DNA of 64,000 nt from Melghirimyces profundicolus (GTDB lineage Bacteria > Bacillota > Bacilli > Thermoactinomycetales > DSM-45169): positions 1-64,000 of the forward strand of contig NZ_QBKR01000017.1 of assembly GCF_003054245.1 (NCBI RefSeq), in the 5' to 3' direction. A program made the position numbers and the translations under genes. The notes under the pieces are model-generated. The model did not search any database, had not been told where the DNA came from, and saw only the letters and a program-made list of their open reading frames with translations. Positions 43,016 through 51,853 of the stretch are shown one piece after another (within the stretch, counting starts at the first letter, position 1; each line of letters begins with the position of its first letter).

Positions 43016-44383
43016 ATGCCTGAAACGGAAGAGCGGCAGCGAGAGATCGACCTGGACCCGATCAAAGTGGCCCTGCAAAAACGGGAAAAACGTTTCTTGC
43101 GCCCCTTGATCGCGGAACTTCAGCCCTACGATCTGGGCCAGATTTTTTTCCGGTTGTCCGGCCGCTACCGTTCCCACTTCATCCGCATGCTGGAACCCGA
43201 TGAAATCGCCCAGCTTCTGGAGGAATCCGAATCGGTGGAACAACAGGAAATCCTGGCCAAACTGGGACCCGAGAAGACCTCAGAAGTCCTGAACCGGATG
43301 TCCTCCGACGAAGTGGCCGACCTGATGGGCGAACTGGAAGAAAGCAATGTGCAAACCCTGCTCCGGTTCATGGAGAGGGACGAAGCGGACAAAGTCCGGG
43401 CCCTGCTCCATTACCCGGAAGACACCGCCGGCGGAAAAATGACCATGGAGTACGTCAGCGTGTACGATTACTACACGGTGGAAGAGGTCATTGCCTACCT
43501 TCGCCGGGAAGCGCCGACGGCGGAAACGGTTTACTACATCTATGTCATCGACGCCGATGACCGGTTGGTGGGGGTGGTCTCCCTGCGGGAGCTCCTGATC
43601 GCCTCTCCGGAAAAGCCGATTACGGAGGTTATGTACGAGCGGATCATCTCCGTTCCCGCGGGAATGGACCAGGAAGAAGTGGCCCAACTGATGGAGCGGT
43701 ACGACTTTTTGGCCATTCCCGTCGTGGATGACGAAAATCGTCTGCTCGGGATCATCACCATCGATGACGTGGTCGATGTGCTGATCGAAGAAGCCCAGGA
43801 GGACATCTCGAAACTCTCCGCCGTCGGGCAGACGGAAATGGATGTCCTGACCCATCCGTTTGCATCTGCGCGACGTCGAATTCCGTGGCTGGTGCTGCTG
43901 TTGTTTATCGGAATGTTGACAGCCTCCCTCCTGAGTACCTTTGAAGAGACCATCAACCGAGTGGCGGCCCTCGCCTACTTCATGCCGATGATCGCCGGGA
44001 TGACCGGAAACACCGGAACCCAGTCTTTGGCCCTGGTGATCCGGGGACTCAGCTCCGGTCAACTGACACGGGATAAGTATATGCAAATCCTGAAGCAGGA
44101 AGGATTGGTCGGCATCATCATCGGCAGCGTCTGCAGTGTCCTCATCGTTGTCATGGTCACCCTCCTGAACGGTCAACTCTCCTTGGGACTGGTGGTGGGG
44201 GCCTCCATGTGGTGCACCCTGATCCTGGGAACGTTGGGGGGGACGTTGATCCCCCTGACCCTCCATCTGTTGAAAGTGGACCCGACTGTGGCCTCGGGAC
44301 CGTTGATCACCACCGTCAACGACGTCTTTTCCCTGTTGATTTACTTCGGCATGGCCACGATGTTTCTCCACTACCTTCTCTGA
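43016..44383 (+). CDS. mgtE: Magnesium transporter MgtE
   Basis: A Mg2+-gated Mg2+ channel (455 aa). The cytosolic N domain (about 1-130) has the superhelical EEIAQLLEES-type repeats, followed by two CBS domains (about 135-260; YVIDADDRLVGVVSL and DDENRLLGIITIDDVVDVL). The C-terminal five-helix pore domain contains PMIAGMTGNTGTQSLALVIRG, the conserved selectivity region. The ATG at 43016 has AAAGGAGGAAAGG. A TATGAT -10 lies about 50 bases upstream, so the leader is too short for an M-box riboswitch. Confidence 0.96.
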   Translation: MPETEERQREIDLDPIKVALQKREKRFLRPLIAELQPYDLGQIFFRLSGRYRSHFIRMLEPDEIAQLLEESESVEQQEILAKLGPEKTSEVLNRMSSDEVADLMGELEESNVQTLLRFMERDEADKVRALLHYPEDTAGGKMTMEYVSVYDYYTVEEVIAYLRREAPTAETVYYIYVIDADDRLVGVVSLRELLIASPEKPITEVMYERIISVPAGMDQEEVAQLMERYDFLAIPVVDDENRLLGIITIDDVVDVLIEEAQEDISKLSAVGQTEMDVLTHPFASARRRIPWLVLLLFIGMLTASLLSTFEETINRVAALAYFMPMIAGMTGNTGTQSLALVIRGLSSGQLTRDKYMQILKQEGLVGIIIGSVCSVLIVVMVTLLNGQLSLGLVVGASMWCTLILGTLGGTLIPLTLHLLKVDPTVASGPLITTVNDVFSLLIYFGMATMFLHYLL

Positions 44384-44475
44384 CCTCTTCCACAAAAGGG
44401 GTTTCTTTCCCTGAAGAACCCTCCGGGTTTCATCTTTCCCAGGCAGGGTAAAGTTTTTCAAAACTCCCCTGCTAA

Positions 44476-44783
44476 AAGCGTTGTGATGAATGTTCGTTTC
44501 GAGAAAAGGGGAAGCGTTTACCCAAAATAGCGACTTTGCTGTCCTGCCCAGCGGAGAATCAGCCTGCAAGGGCGTTCAGGGGCAAAAGCTTCTCTGTGTT
44601 GCATCCGAAGGCGCTTTGCCCCCCTGCCCGCAGCAGGATGATTCGGAGCGGACAGTGCCTGCATCTCTGCAGGACAGCATAGCGAGACCGGGGAGCGCAA
44701 GCGACCCAGGCGAGACTTGTGCTCTGTGAGTGCAGCCGGAGCGGCTTTGGGTAAATGCTGCCGCTCACTTTTTCATAACGCTT
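44476..44783 (+). mobile_element. Reference copy (308 bp) of the MITE-like element with nested palindromes
   Basis: Terminal repeats AAGCGTTGTGA and TCATAACGCTT (one mismatch) are flanked by perfect 4-bp direct repeats CTAA (44472-44475 and 44784-44787). Inside, inverted repeat pairs are nested in order: TTTACCCAAA (44517) with TTTGGGTAAA (44746), GCTGTCCTGC (44538) with GCAGGACAGC (44669), GGGGCAAAAGC (44579) with GCTTTGCCCC (44613). One tandem unit (about 44677-44733) sits in the right arm. It lies between mgtE and the CNNM gene. Confidence 0.92.
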
Positions 44784-44888
44784 CTAATGAAATGGTTTTC
44801 TGGTAAGCTGGATTCAACCGATGAAAAACGGAAAGTCCGCACAAACTGAAATCGATACGGGTAAATTGACACGCGGGAGGTCGCTTCT

Positions 44889-46226
44889 TTGGAATTATTC
44901 CTGGAGATCATTTGGAACCTGATTCTGGTGATCTTTCTCGTATTCCTTAACGGCTTTTTCGTTGCCTCCGAGTTTGCCATCGTCAAAGTTCGGGGAACCC
45001 GAATCGCCCAACTTTCCCAGGAGGGCAACCGGCGGGCGAAAGTCGCCGACAAAGTGATCCGAAATATGGATGCCTATCTGTCGGCCACCCAGTTGGGGAT
45101 CACCCTCGCTTCACTGGGGCTGGGTTGGATCGGGGAGCCGGCGGTTGCCCACCTGATCGTCGAACCCTTGTTAAAGGCACTTCCCTTCGGTGTTCCCGAA
45201 TGGCTGGTGAACACCCTTTCCTTCGGAATCGCCTTCGGGATCATCACCTTTCTTCACATTGTTCTCGGAGAAATGGCCCCCAAATCCCTCGCCATCCGGC
45301 GGGCGGAAGGGACGACATTGTGGACCGCCGCACCACTGAACTGGTTTTACAAAGGATTCTATCCCTTCATCTGGGTTTTGAATGGGGCCGCCAACAAGAT
45401 TCTGAGCTGGCTCGGTATTGAACTGGACCCGGAACAGCAACAGGCACACACAGAGGAAGAGATTCGGATGCTGGTGGCCCAAAGTCATAAAAGCGGGCAC
45501 ATCGACCAAACCGAGCTCTCTCTCTTTGATAACGTCTTTGAATTTACCGACCGAGTGGCCCGGGAAGTGATGGTTCCCCGGGTGGACATGGTTTGCCTCT
45601 ACACCGACGATTCCTTGGACGAAAATTTGAAAACGATTCGGGAAGCGCGGCACACCCGTTTCCCCCTGTGCCGGGAAGACAAGGACGATATTATCGGCAT
45701 CGTGCACATCCGCCACGTTTATGAAAAGCTCCTCTCCCAAGAGACGCCGGATCTGACGGAACTGACCCGCCCGGTGATCCGGGTGCCGGAAACGATGGAG
45801 ATCAAGGATGTCTTACGCATCCTGCAGAAAAACAAATCCGAAATGGCCATTGTCGTCGACGAATACGGCGGCACCGCCGGCCTCGTCACCACCGAAGACA
45901 TCATCGAAGAGATCTTCGGGGAAATCCAGGACGAATTTGACGACGAGCGTCCCTTCTTCCAGAAGACCGGGGCTGAAACGTCCATCGACGCCCGTCTTCT
46001 GATCGAAGAAGTGAATGAGTACTTCCGGACCGACATCGAAGATCCGGACAACGACACCATCGGCGGTTGGATCTTCTCCCGGTTGAATGAAGTCCCGGAA
46101 GTGGGAGACGAAGTCTACTACAACGGTCTCCGCTTCAAGGTCCAGGAAATCGACCAGCACAGCGTGGGAAGGATTCTGGTGACCCGTACTGAAAATAACG
46201 GAAAAACCGGTCCAAAAAACCGTTAA
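44889..46226 (+). CDS. CNNM/CorC-family transporter with CBS domains (haemolysin family)
   Basis: A 445-aa membrane protein with an N-terminal DUF21/CNNM domain of about four helices (VFLNGFFVASEFAIVK, then LGWIGEPAVAHL and VLGEMAPKSLAIRRA). A CBS pair follows (about 205-335, including VVDEYGGTAGLVTTEDIIEEI), then a C-terminal CorC_HlyC domain. Related proteins export Mg2+ or other divalent cations. It starts at a TTG (44889) after CGGGAGG. The proximity of mgtE suggests a shared role in magnesium balance (inference). Confidence 0.9.
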   Translation: MELFLEIIWNLILVIFLVFLNGFFVASEFAIVKVRGTRIAQLSQEGNRRAKVADKVIRNMDAYLSATQLGITLASLGLGWIGEPAVAHLIVEPLLKALPFGVPEWLVNTLSFGIAFGIITFLHIVLGEMAPKSLAIRRAEGTTLWTAAPLNWFYKGFYPFIWVLNGAANKILSWLGIELDPEQQQAHTEEEIRMLVAQSHKSGHIDQTELSLFDNVFEFTDRVAREVMVPRVDMVCLYTDDSLDENLKTIREARHTRFPLCREDKDDIIGIVHIRHVYEKLLSQETPDLTELTRPVIRVPETMEIKDVLRILQKNKSEMAIVVDEYGGTAGLVTTEDIIEEIFGEIQDEFDDERPFFQKTGAETSIDARLLIEEVNEYFRTDIEDPDNDTIGGWIFSRLNEVPEVGDEVYYNGLRFKVQEIDQHSVGRILVTRTENNGKTGPKNR

Positions 46227-46240
46227 GGTACCCGTGCTGA

Positions 46241-46404
46241 TTGCTGTCCTGCAGGGATGGATGCACTGTCCGCTCCGAACCATCCTGCTGCGGGCAGGGG
46301 GGCAAAGCGCCTTCAGATGCATTTTGCCCCTGAACGCTGATTCTCCGCTGGGCAGGACAGCAAAGTCGCTATTTTGGGTAAACACTTCCCCTTTTCTCGA
46401 ATCG
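46241..46404 (-). mobile_element. Truncated internal copy of the MITE-like element
   Basis: This stretch matches the left half of the element (from GCTGTCCTGC to GTAAACACTTCCCC) in reverse orientation, without either terminal repeat. It includes the GGGGCAAA/TTTGCCCC arms. It lies about 15 bases past the CNNM stop and looks like a decayed remnant. Confidence 0.8.
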
Positions 46405-46680
46405 CCAAGTTTCGCTCCTTTAACTGTCTCGAAGCATGGACTCATCCGTAAATGTTCAGCCATCGCATCTTTTACGGATAGAATTGCCAATCTTTCATGA
46501 GAGCGTCAGCATCCCGTATGTGAATGAAGTTTTGTACTTGATTACCTGAACCGTTATGGTGATCGGCCCCTTCCGGAGGACCGATTTGCAAAAACTTTCT
46601 ATCACCGTTGAGGTAGGGATATTCCAATTTGCTTATGTACTTCTCTAAAGAAATAGATCATAACTGCTTTTATCAGGGAA
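46405..46680. other. Intergenic region, no gene seen
   Basis: Mostly AT-richer sequence with short frames. A 37-codon plus-strand frame starting MDSSVNVQPSHLLRIEL at 46438 ends YVNEVLYLIT; I cannot assign it to a family and see no ribosome binding site. It may be remnant mobile DNA. Confidence 0.35.
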
Positions 46681-46684
46681 ACAA

Positions 46685-46712
46685 ATAAGCATTGAGAAAA
46701 ACTCAATGCTTA
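46685..46712 (-). terminator. Terminator candidate of the third subtilase gene
   Basis: A perfect 10-bp stem AAGCATTGAG/CTCAATGCTT with a five-base loop, followed on the minus strand by a T-rich stretch, about 75 bases past the stop. Confidence 0.65.
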
Positions 46713-46784
46713 AGGGTTCGTGCATGGATACTCGGAAAGGACGAGCACACCGGAACAGACACTTTCTGTAACCCTGAGCGAAGC

Positions 46785-47879
46785 TTATCCACTCTTTAAC
46801 GGCCGGATCCGTACCAACCCCTTCCCGTAAAGGCGGACGGGACCGAGGGGGATCGCCCGTTGGTATAAGCGGCGCAAGGTCTGGGAAGGGGTGAGTCCCC
46901 GTTGCCGGAAGACGGCAGCCACGCCGGATACGTGGGGAGCGGCCATCGAAGTGCCGCTCAAAATGGCGTATCTGTCATCGATGTAGGCACTGGGAATATT
47001 GACACCCGGTGCAGACAGGTCGAGAGCGGAACCCGTGGATGAGAATGAAGCTCTCCGGTTGGACCGGTTGGTCGCAGCAACGGCGACGGCTGCCGGAATC
47101 CTCCCGGGGCTCTCGATGTTGTCTCCCGTTCCCCGCGTATTTCCGCTGTTCCCCGCTGCGCAGATCACAAGGATCCCGCGATTGACCGCAGCGTTGACCG
47201 CACGGACCAGAGAGGCGGGGGTATCAAAACCGATCGCCAGACTGAGGTTGAGGATGTGCATCCGATGATCGATTCCCCAGTCAATCCCCCGTATGAGGTC
47301 GGTGAGGGTCCCCGTCCCCTTGTTATCGAGCACTTTAATCGTATAAAGACCGGCCGACGGGGCCACCCCCACCACCCCGACCCGGTTGCTGCGGGCTGCC
47401 AGAATCCCGGCCACATGGGTGCCATGGCCGTTTCCGTCCTGGGGAAGGCGCCCCGGATTGACAAAATTGACCCCGCCCCGGATGTTTCGCCGGAGGTCCG
47501 GGTGATTCAAATCAATTCCCGTGTCGATCACCCCCACCCGGATTCCCCTCCCGGCGGTGACGGGAGGGCGACCGTCCCAGACACGGCGAATGTTCCAGGT
47601 CAAGGTCTGTCTGGCGGCCCGAACGGCTTCCTCGTATTCCTCCCGTGTGAGGATCCGGCGCACCTTCGGTTTTGGAAGGGAAAGAGCCCCGTCCTTTTCA
47701 GACAACAGCACATCGGATTGCTTCAACAACTGATTCGCTTCCCGGGCAGGGATCCGGGCGGATATAAGACCGCTGTGGCGGCTGACATAATCGATCCGAC
47801 CGCCTGATTTTCGAATCCGGTCCACCACGGCTCGTTTCTTGGTCAGAAAAATATAGCGGACATTCGGATCGTTTGGCAT
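46785..47879 (-). CDS. S8-family serine protease (subtilase)
   Basis: A third subtilisin-like protease (364 aa). The triad is seen as Asp in GVIDTGIDLNHPDL, His in NGHGTHVAG and Ser in GTSMAAPHVSG. Residues 1-75 resemble a propeptide of the I9 type (YIFLTKKRAVVDRIRKSGG...). There is no signal peptide. The start ATG at 47879 follows GAGGTG; the frame to 47888 adds three residues without a site. It differs clearly from the two subtilases near 20 kb. Confidence 0.93.
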   Translation of the reverse strand: MPNDPNVRYIFLTKKRAVVDRIRKSGGRIDYVSRHSGLISARIPAREANQLLKQSDVLLSEKDGALSLPKPKVRRILTREEYEEAVRAARQTLTWNIRRVWDGRPPVTAGRGIRVGVIDTGIDLNHPDLRRNIRGGVNFVNPGRLPQDGNGHGTHVAGILAARSNRVGVVGVAPSAGLYTIKVLDNKGTGTLTDLIRGIDWGIDHRMHILNLSLAIGFDTPASLVRAVNAAVNRGILVICAAGNSGNTRGTGDNIESPGRIPAAVAVAATNRSNRRASFSSTGSALDLSAPGVNIPSAYIDDRYAILSGTSMAAPHVSGVAAVFRQRGLTPSQTLRRLYQRAIPLGPVRLYGKGLVRIRPLKSG

Positions 47880-47982
47880 GAAAATCACCTCATACGCAGG
47901 GTATGAGGCAACGTTTTCCGATGCTTGTGCGGATATCGCGGAAATGAAAGATTATAAGAAACGGGCAAGGAAGGGGCAAAAA

Positions 47983-48008
47983 AAACGGGCGGCCCGGCCG
48001 CCCGATCT
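47983..48008 (-). terminator. Terminator of the DUF2642-like gene
   Basis: A stem CGGGCGGCC/GGCCGCCCG followed by eight T on the minus strand, abutting the stop at 48010. Confidence 0.88.
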
Positions 48009-48009
48009 T

Positions 48010-48426
48010 TCACAGCTCCTCCACCGGTGCCACGTAGACAATGGCGTCCCAGCGGATATGATATTTTTGATCATCTTTGGAGATCAAAAGGTGATCCGGA
48101 TACACACCGGCAATATCCCCGTCCAGATCCCCCTTCAGTGTGGAAACTTTCACCCGTTGGCCCATCACCCGGTACATCTGGTGTGACAGGAGATAGTCTT
48201 TCGGTCTTCTCCGGAGGAGACCCTTGAAGGGATTTTTGAAGCTGCGGCCGAACATGGGCCGTGAAGATTCCGGCGGCATCGGCGCCATTTCCCCCGGCAA
48301 ACCGGGCAAGGGTTGTGGAAACGGGTAGGGCGGCTGGTCCAGCGGCGGTCCCGGCGGACCCGGAGCATATCCGGGCATCTGGGGATATCCGTAGCGGGGG
48401 ACCATCGGGTGGAAGCACTCGTCCAT
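48010..48426 (-). CDS. DUF2642/CotB-like spore coat-type protein
   Basis: A 138-aa protein with a Pro-rich N-terminal half (PGPPGPPLDQPPYPFP) and a C-terminal domain (about 82-138) with the DUF2642 pattern: HQMYRVMGQRVKVSTLKGDL, a PDHLLI block and WDAIVYVAP. Similar domains occur in Bacillus coat proteins, so a coat or spore-surface role is likely (family inference). The ATG at 48426 has GGGGTGA upstream. It is separated by 76 bases from the DAHP synthase gene start of transcription unit 48503. Confidence 0.75.
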   Translation of the reverse strand: MDECFHPMVPRYGYPQMPGYAPGPPGPPLDQPPYPFPQPLPGLPGEMAPMPPESSRPMFGRSFKNPFKGLLRRRPKDYLLSHQMYRVMGQRVKVSTLKGDLDGDIAGVYPDHLLISKDDQKYHIRWDAIVYVAPVEEL

Positions 48427-48502
48427 GGAGATTCACCCCCAATCAGGTCTACATGATACCCTATGCAGGAGCCCGGCATTCGGAACCTGGCCCGTCCCGT
48501 CG

Positions 48503-49522
48503 TTAAGCATTTTGCCTGGCCTGCATCCCGACGGCCGGCTGGTGGAGTTCCTTCATCATGGAGTGGAAATTCTCCAGTGTCAGGGACTGCGGACCATCGG
48601 AGAGAGCCGATTCCGGATCCGGGTGGACCTCCACCATCAAACCGTCCGCCCCGGCCGCCAATGCCGCCCGGGACATGGGGGCCACATAGCGCCATTTTCC
48701 CGTTCCGTGGCTGGGATCGACCAGAATGGGCAGGTGACTCAAGTGTTTGATCACCGGTACAGCAGAGAGATCCAGCGTATTCCGGGTATGGGTTTCAAAG
48801 GTGCGGATCCCCCGCTCACACAAAATGACGTTGGGGTTTCCTTCGTTCAGGATGTATTCAGCCGACATCAACCACTCCTCAATCGTCGCTGACAAACCTC
48901 GTTTCAGAAGAACCGGTTTGTCCGCCCGGCCCACTTTTTTAAGGAGGTGGAAGTTCTGCATGTTGCGCGCACCCAACTGGAGGACGTCCACATACTCCTT
49001 TACCATGTCGAGGTTTTCCGGATCCATCACTTCGGAAATGACCGGCAGACCCGTTTCTTCGCCGGCTTCCGCCAACAACTTTAACCCTTCTTCCCCCAGT
49101 CCCTGGAAGGAGTAGGGCGACGACCGGGGTTTGAAAGCTCCGCCGCGGAGCAAGCCGGCTCCCGCTTTTTTTACCGAACGGGCCGTCTCCAGGATCTGCT
49201 CCCGGCTTTCCACGGAACAGGGCCCCGCGATCACCACGGGATCCTCCCCGCCGATCACCACTTCCCCCACGCGGATCCGGCTGGGCTCGGGATGGAAAGA
49301 ACGCCCTGCCAGCTTGAACGGCTCACTCACATGGACCACTTTTTCCACTCCGGAGAACCGTTCCACCGGCAGACGGCTCAGGGTCTGCTTACTCCCGATC
49401 AATCCGAGGATGGTTTTATCCACCCCCTTGGAATAGTGGACCTTCACCCCCTTTTTCTCCAGCATCGTTACGATACGGTCCACTTGTTCACGGCTTGCGT
49501 CTTGTTCCAATACGAGGATCAT
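48503..49522 (-). CDS. aroF: 3-deoxy-7-phosphoheptulonate synthase (DAHP synthase, AroF/AroG-beta type)
   Basis: The enzyme (339 aa) condenses phosphoenolpyruvate with erythrose 4-phosphate, the first step of the shikimate pathway to aromatic amino acids. The N-terminal 85 residues form the ferredoxin-like regulatory domain of the Thermotoga-type enzymes. The barrel carries [39 protein letters not shown] and KPVLLKRG, all conserved. An ATG at 49522 (or a GTG two codons before) follows GGGAGG. A T-box leader of about 290 bases precedes the gene, so it is induced when a cognate tRNA is uncharged. Confidence 0.96.
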   Translation of the reverse strand: MILVLEQDASREQVDRIVTMLEKKGVKVHYSKGVDKTILGLIGSKQTLSRLPVERFSGVEKVVHVSEPFKLAGRSFHPEPSRIRVGEVVIGGEDPVVIAGPCSVESREQILETARSVKKAGAGLLRGGAFKPRSSPYSFQGLGEEGLKLLAEAGEETGLPVISEVMDPENLDMVKEYVDVLQLGARNMQNFHLLKKVGRADKPVLLKRGLSATIEEWLMSAEYILNEGNPNVILCERGIRTFETHTRNTLDLSAVPVIKHLSHLPILVDPSHGTGKWRYVAPMSRAALAAGADGLMVEVHPDPESALSDGPQSLTLENFHSMMKELHQPAVGMQARQNA

Positions 49523-49549
49523 TTCCACAACAACCTCCCTCGAAAAAAT

Positions 49550-49576
49550 AAAAACCCCGTCCCTTAAGGGACGAGG
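49550..49576 (-). terminator. Terminator arm of the aroF T-box leader
   Basis: On the minus strand CCTCGTCCC/GGGACGGGG-type stem (GTCCCTTAAGGGAC core) followed by TTTTT, just downstream of the antiterminator sequence. Confidence 0.9.
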
Positions 49577-49835
49577 TTGACTCGCGGTACCACCCTTATT
49601 GGACCCGGACCGGGTCCCGCTTAAGCGACACACGTGATGGATCCCATGTGCCTGATCCGGATAACGGCGGACCTCCGGAACGGTGTGACCGGACGGCCGG
49701 CTCCACCGTCAACTCCAAGGTGTACTTCGAAACTCGGGCCGATACCGGTTCACAGCGGCCACCGGCTCTCTGCCATCGGATCCCCGGTCTCTACTTTGCC
49801 TCTTCAACGTGTTTGGGTGATGAAGTTTGAATTGC
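49550..49835 (-). promoter_or_regulatory. T-box riboswitch, tyrosine-type specifier candidate
   Basis: The minus-strand leader contains the T-box sequence AAGGGTGGTACCGCGA (49582-49597), the antiterminator 3' half, followed by a terminator. Upstream lies a Stem I region with AGAGAGCCGG and GAACCGGT. The specifier loop reads GAAGTACACC; the codon would be UAC (49722-49724), so tRNA-Tyr. The promoter has TTGACA at 49864-49869 and TAGATT at 49840-49845. The Tyr assignment rests on pattern alone. Confidence 0.9.
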
Positions 49836-49839
49836 TGAT

Positions 49840-49869
49840 AATCTAACACGTCGGCCATACCGTTGTCAA
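49840..49869 (-). promoter_or_regulatory. Promoter of the T-box-aroF unit
   Basis: TTGACA (49864-49869) and TAGATT (49840-49845), 18-base spacer, read on the minus strand. Confidence 0.75.
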
Positions 49870-49978
49870 CAAATTTTTTCGCGTTTTCTTGACCGCCAAA
49901 TGATGAGACATCCCGTTGCCATCCGTTGTAAAATGGAAGCGGGGTTTTCACCCCACAATCCAATCGGGAGGTTTGGCC

Positions 49979-50758
49979 TTGACACTTCCCACGATCTCCT
50001 TTGACCTTGATCACACCCTGATGATCAATCCCTTCCGGAAATGGATCTTTCCGGAACTGGAAGAGTGGTTCCGCCCGCGGCTTCCCGCCGGCTCCCCCTC
50101 TGTCCTCCAACGGATGGCCGAGGAACACCGGTCCCGGCTGAAACGAAAGGACTTTGTCCGAGCCTATGACTGGGACGATATCTGGAACCGGCTGACGGCG
50201 GAGGTGGGCGAGCCTTCTCCCTTTACCGTGGAGGAGCTTGTCCGCCGTCATGCGACAATCGGCAAAGTCTGGCGATTCTCAGATGCCATGCCAGCATTGG
50301 AAGAACTTCAGTCCAGGGGGATACCGCTGGTCGTGGCCACCAACGGCTTGGAAAAGTACCAGCGTCCGGTCACCGACTGCCTGGGACTGACCCCTCTGTT
50401 CACCGATTTCCACACCCCGTGCAAGCAGGGATGCGCCAAGCCGGAAGCGGATTTTTTTCGGTCCTGTCCCCGGCCCCTGCTGCACGTGGGGGACCGGTTG
50501 GATCAAGACATTCTGGGCGCCAACCGGTCCGGCGCAGTTTCTGTTTGGATCCACCGCGATCTGCCCGCCGAATGGCGGACCCTGTCGCCGGAAGAACGGA
50601 AAAAACATCCCAAATGGCGTCACCTCCTTCAGGAAAAGTTGAAGAAGGAAGGGTGCGAAGGTCCCCTCACCCCCGAACTGGAACCGGATTTCCCGATTAT
50701 GTCGCTGGAAGAGTTACCGGCGGTCTGGGAACGAATCCGGAATCGGTCCCGTGCCTGA
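49979..50758 (+). CDS. HAD-superfamily hydrolase
   Basis: A 259-aa haloacid dehalogenase-type phosphohydrolase. Motif I is FDLDHTLM (Asp9, Asp11), motif II is the Thr in VATNG, and motif IV is GDRLDQDILGA with the acidic pair. A helical cap lies between motifs I and II. I choose the TTG at 49979 (GGGAGG seven bases before); the longer frame to 49916 overlaps the aroF promoter. Substrate unknown. The unusual C-terminal extension (about 200-259) is Lys/Glu-rich and helical. Confidence 0.85.
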   Translation: MTLPTISFDLDHTLMINPFRKWIFPELEEWFRPRLPAGSPSVLQRMAEEHRSRLKRKDFVRAYDWDDIWNRLTAEVGEPSPFTVEELVRRHATIGKVWRFSDAMPALEELQSRGIPLVVATNGLEKYQRPVTDCLGLTPLFTDFHTPCKQGCAKPEADFFRSCPRPLLHVGDRLDQDILGANRSGAVSVWIHRDLPAEWRTLSPEERKKHPKWRHLLQEKLKKEGCEGPLTPELEPDFPIMSLEELPAVWERIRNRSRA

Positions 50759-50763
50759 CATAT

Positions 50764-50806
50764 CAAACCGGAGCCGTCCCCCACACAGGGAAGCGGCTCC
50801 GGAATG
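50764..50806. terminator. Shared terminator between convergent HAD and SGNH genes
   Basis: A 9-bp stem CCGGAGCCG/CGGCTCCGG with a GC-rich loop and T runs on both sides. Confidence 0.8.
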
Positions 50807-50808
50807 TT

Positions 50809-51489
50809 TTAGGGAACGACGGTTTCCGACGTTTGATTTTCCGTTTCCGATACGGCTTCTTGATCACCAGCCGGGATCCCCGCCGGTTGAATCGCTTTCC
50901 CGAACAATCGGGCCAGCACGTTATAGCCGTTCTGGTTGGGATGGACCTCGTCGGCGAAAAAGTCCTTGCGGTGCAAAAAGGAATCAAAAGGATTGACCAT
51001 CTGGGCTCCGTATTTCCGGCACGAGTGGTCATAGTTTTCATTCATGCTTTTTAAAGCGCGGGAAGCGAACAAAAATCCCATTTCATAGGCGGGAGGAGGG
51101 AGATAAAATCCCATCAACTGAACCGGAACCTCCGGGTTCAGCTCCCGAACCAACCGGAGGATGCGGCCCACCCGGTCCCGTACCAAGCGCATGGTTTTGG
51201 CCAACCCCGATAGGGAAGCACCCGCCTCATACCAACTGATGAAATCGCATCCTCCCGTGGTGATGGTCATATGGGAGACCCGGGGAATCAGTTTCCGGAT
51301 GGCGGGGGTTTGGATCAGCTCATACAGTTCTCCCGATGTCAGACCCGAAATGCCCATATTGATCAGCCTGCACCACTCGGTTTTTTTCATATGGCAGAAA
51401 TGTTGAGCCACGAAATGAGAGTCGGGTCCATCGGCACCCACCCCTTCCGTCAGGGAGTCACCCAGGGCCAGATAGGTAACCGGCTTCAT
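50809..51489 (-). CDS. SGNH/GDSL-family hydrolase
   Basis: A 226-aa esterase- or lipase-like hydrolase. Block I GDSLTEG (about 10-16) supplies the catalytic Ser. Block III GGCD replaces the usual GxND; the Asn is Cys. Block V DEVHPNQNGY supplies Asp and His. Cytoplasmic (no signal peptide). The ATG at 51489 lies behind a ribosome binding site (AGGGG). Substrate unknown; the changed block III may alter the oxyanion hole. Confidence 0.85.
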   Translation of the reverse strand: MKPVTYLALGDSLTEGVGADGPDSHFVAQHFCHMKKTEWCRLINMGISGLTSGELYELIQTPAIRKLIPRVSHMTITTGGCDFISWYEAGASLSGLAKTMRLVRDRVGRILRLVRELNPEVPVQLMGFYLPPPAYEMGFLFASRALKSMNENYDHSCRKYGAQMVNPFDSFLHRKDFFADEVHPNQNGYNVLARLFGKAIQPAGIPAGDQEAVSETENQTSETVVP

Positions 51490-51804
51490 CTCAGTTCATC
51501 CCCTTTCTTTCCAAAATGACCGTGTGGGAGATCCAGGGTGGATTTCCCGTTGACAGGAATCAGGTTTCATCCGGGCCCCGGTGACCACCATCGTCCCGTT
51601 TTGATCGCCCCTTTGTCATTTCCCCAATGATATGGCCGCAGGTGATTGCTGCGCTGCCGCACAGCCCCCTCCCTCCCGCAAATGCGCATTCTCCCATGGG
51701 ATATCCCTTCCCGGAAAGCAGACGGCCGACAAAATCATATCTTCAACAGTAGGGTTCGAAGGAAAGCCCACATTTATTCCTTCCCCGGCAACACCCGAAA
51801 AAAG
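51490..51804. other. Intergenic region, no gene seen
   Basis: About 315 bases lie upstream of the SGNH gene. A minus-strand frame (to 51879) has no ribosome binding site and no recognisable family. I see no RNA motif. Confidence 0.4.
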
Positions 51805-51807
51805 GAA

Positions 51808-51827
51808 ACCCGCCCGAAGGCGGGAAG
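51808..51827 (-). terminator. Terminator of the AtoE-like gene
   Basis: CCCGCC/GGCGGG stem with CGAA loop, followed by TTTCCTTTTTT on the minus strand. Confidence 0.8.
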
Positions 51828-51853
51828 CAAGACATAGGTGAGCGGATCCTCTT

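Noticed and set aside
46438-46551. Transposase remnant near 46.5 kb
   Set aside because: A 37-codon frame alone is too short and too unlike known transposases to support a call. It is noted only as possible remnant DNA.
49709-50251. 180-codon minus-strand frame across the T-box and HAD gene
   Set aside because: It overlaps the T-box leader and the HAD gene antisense. No supporting site.
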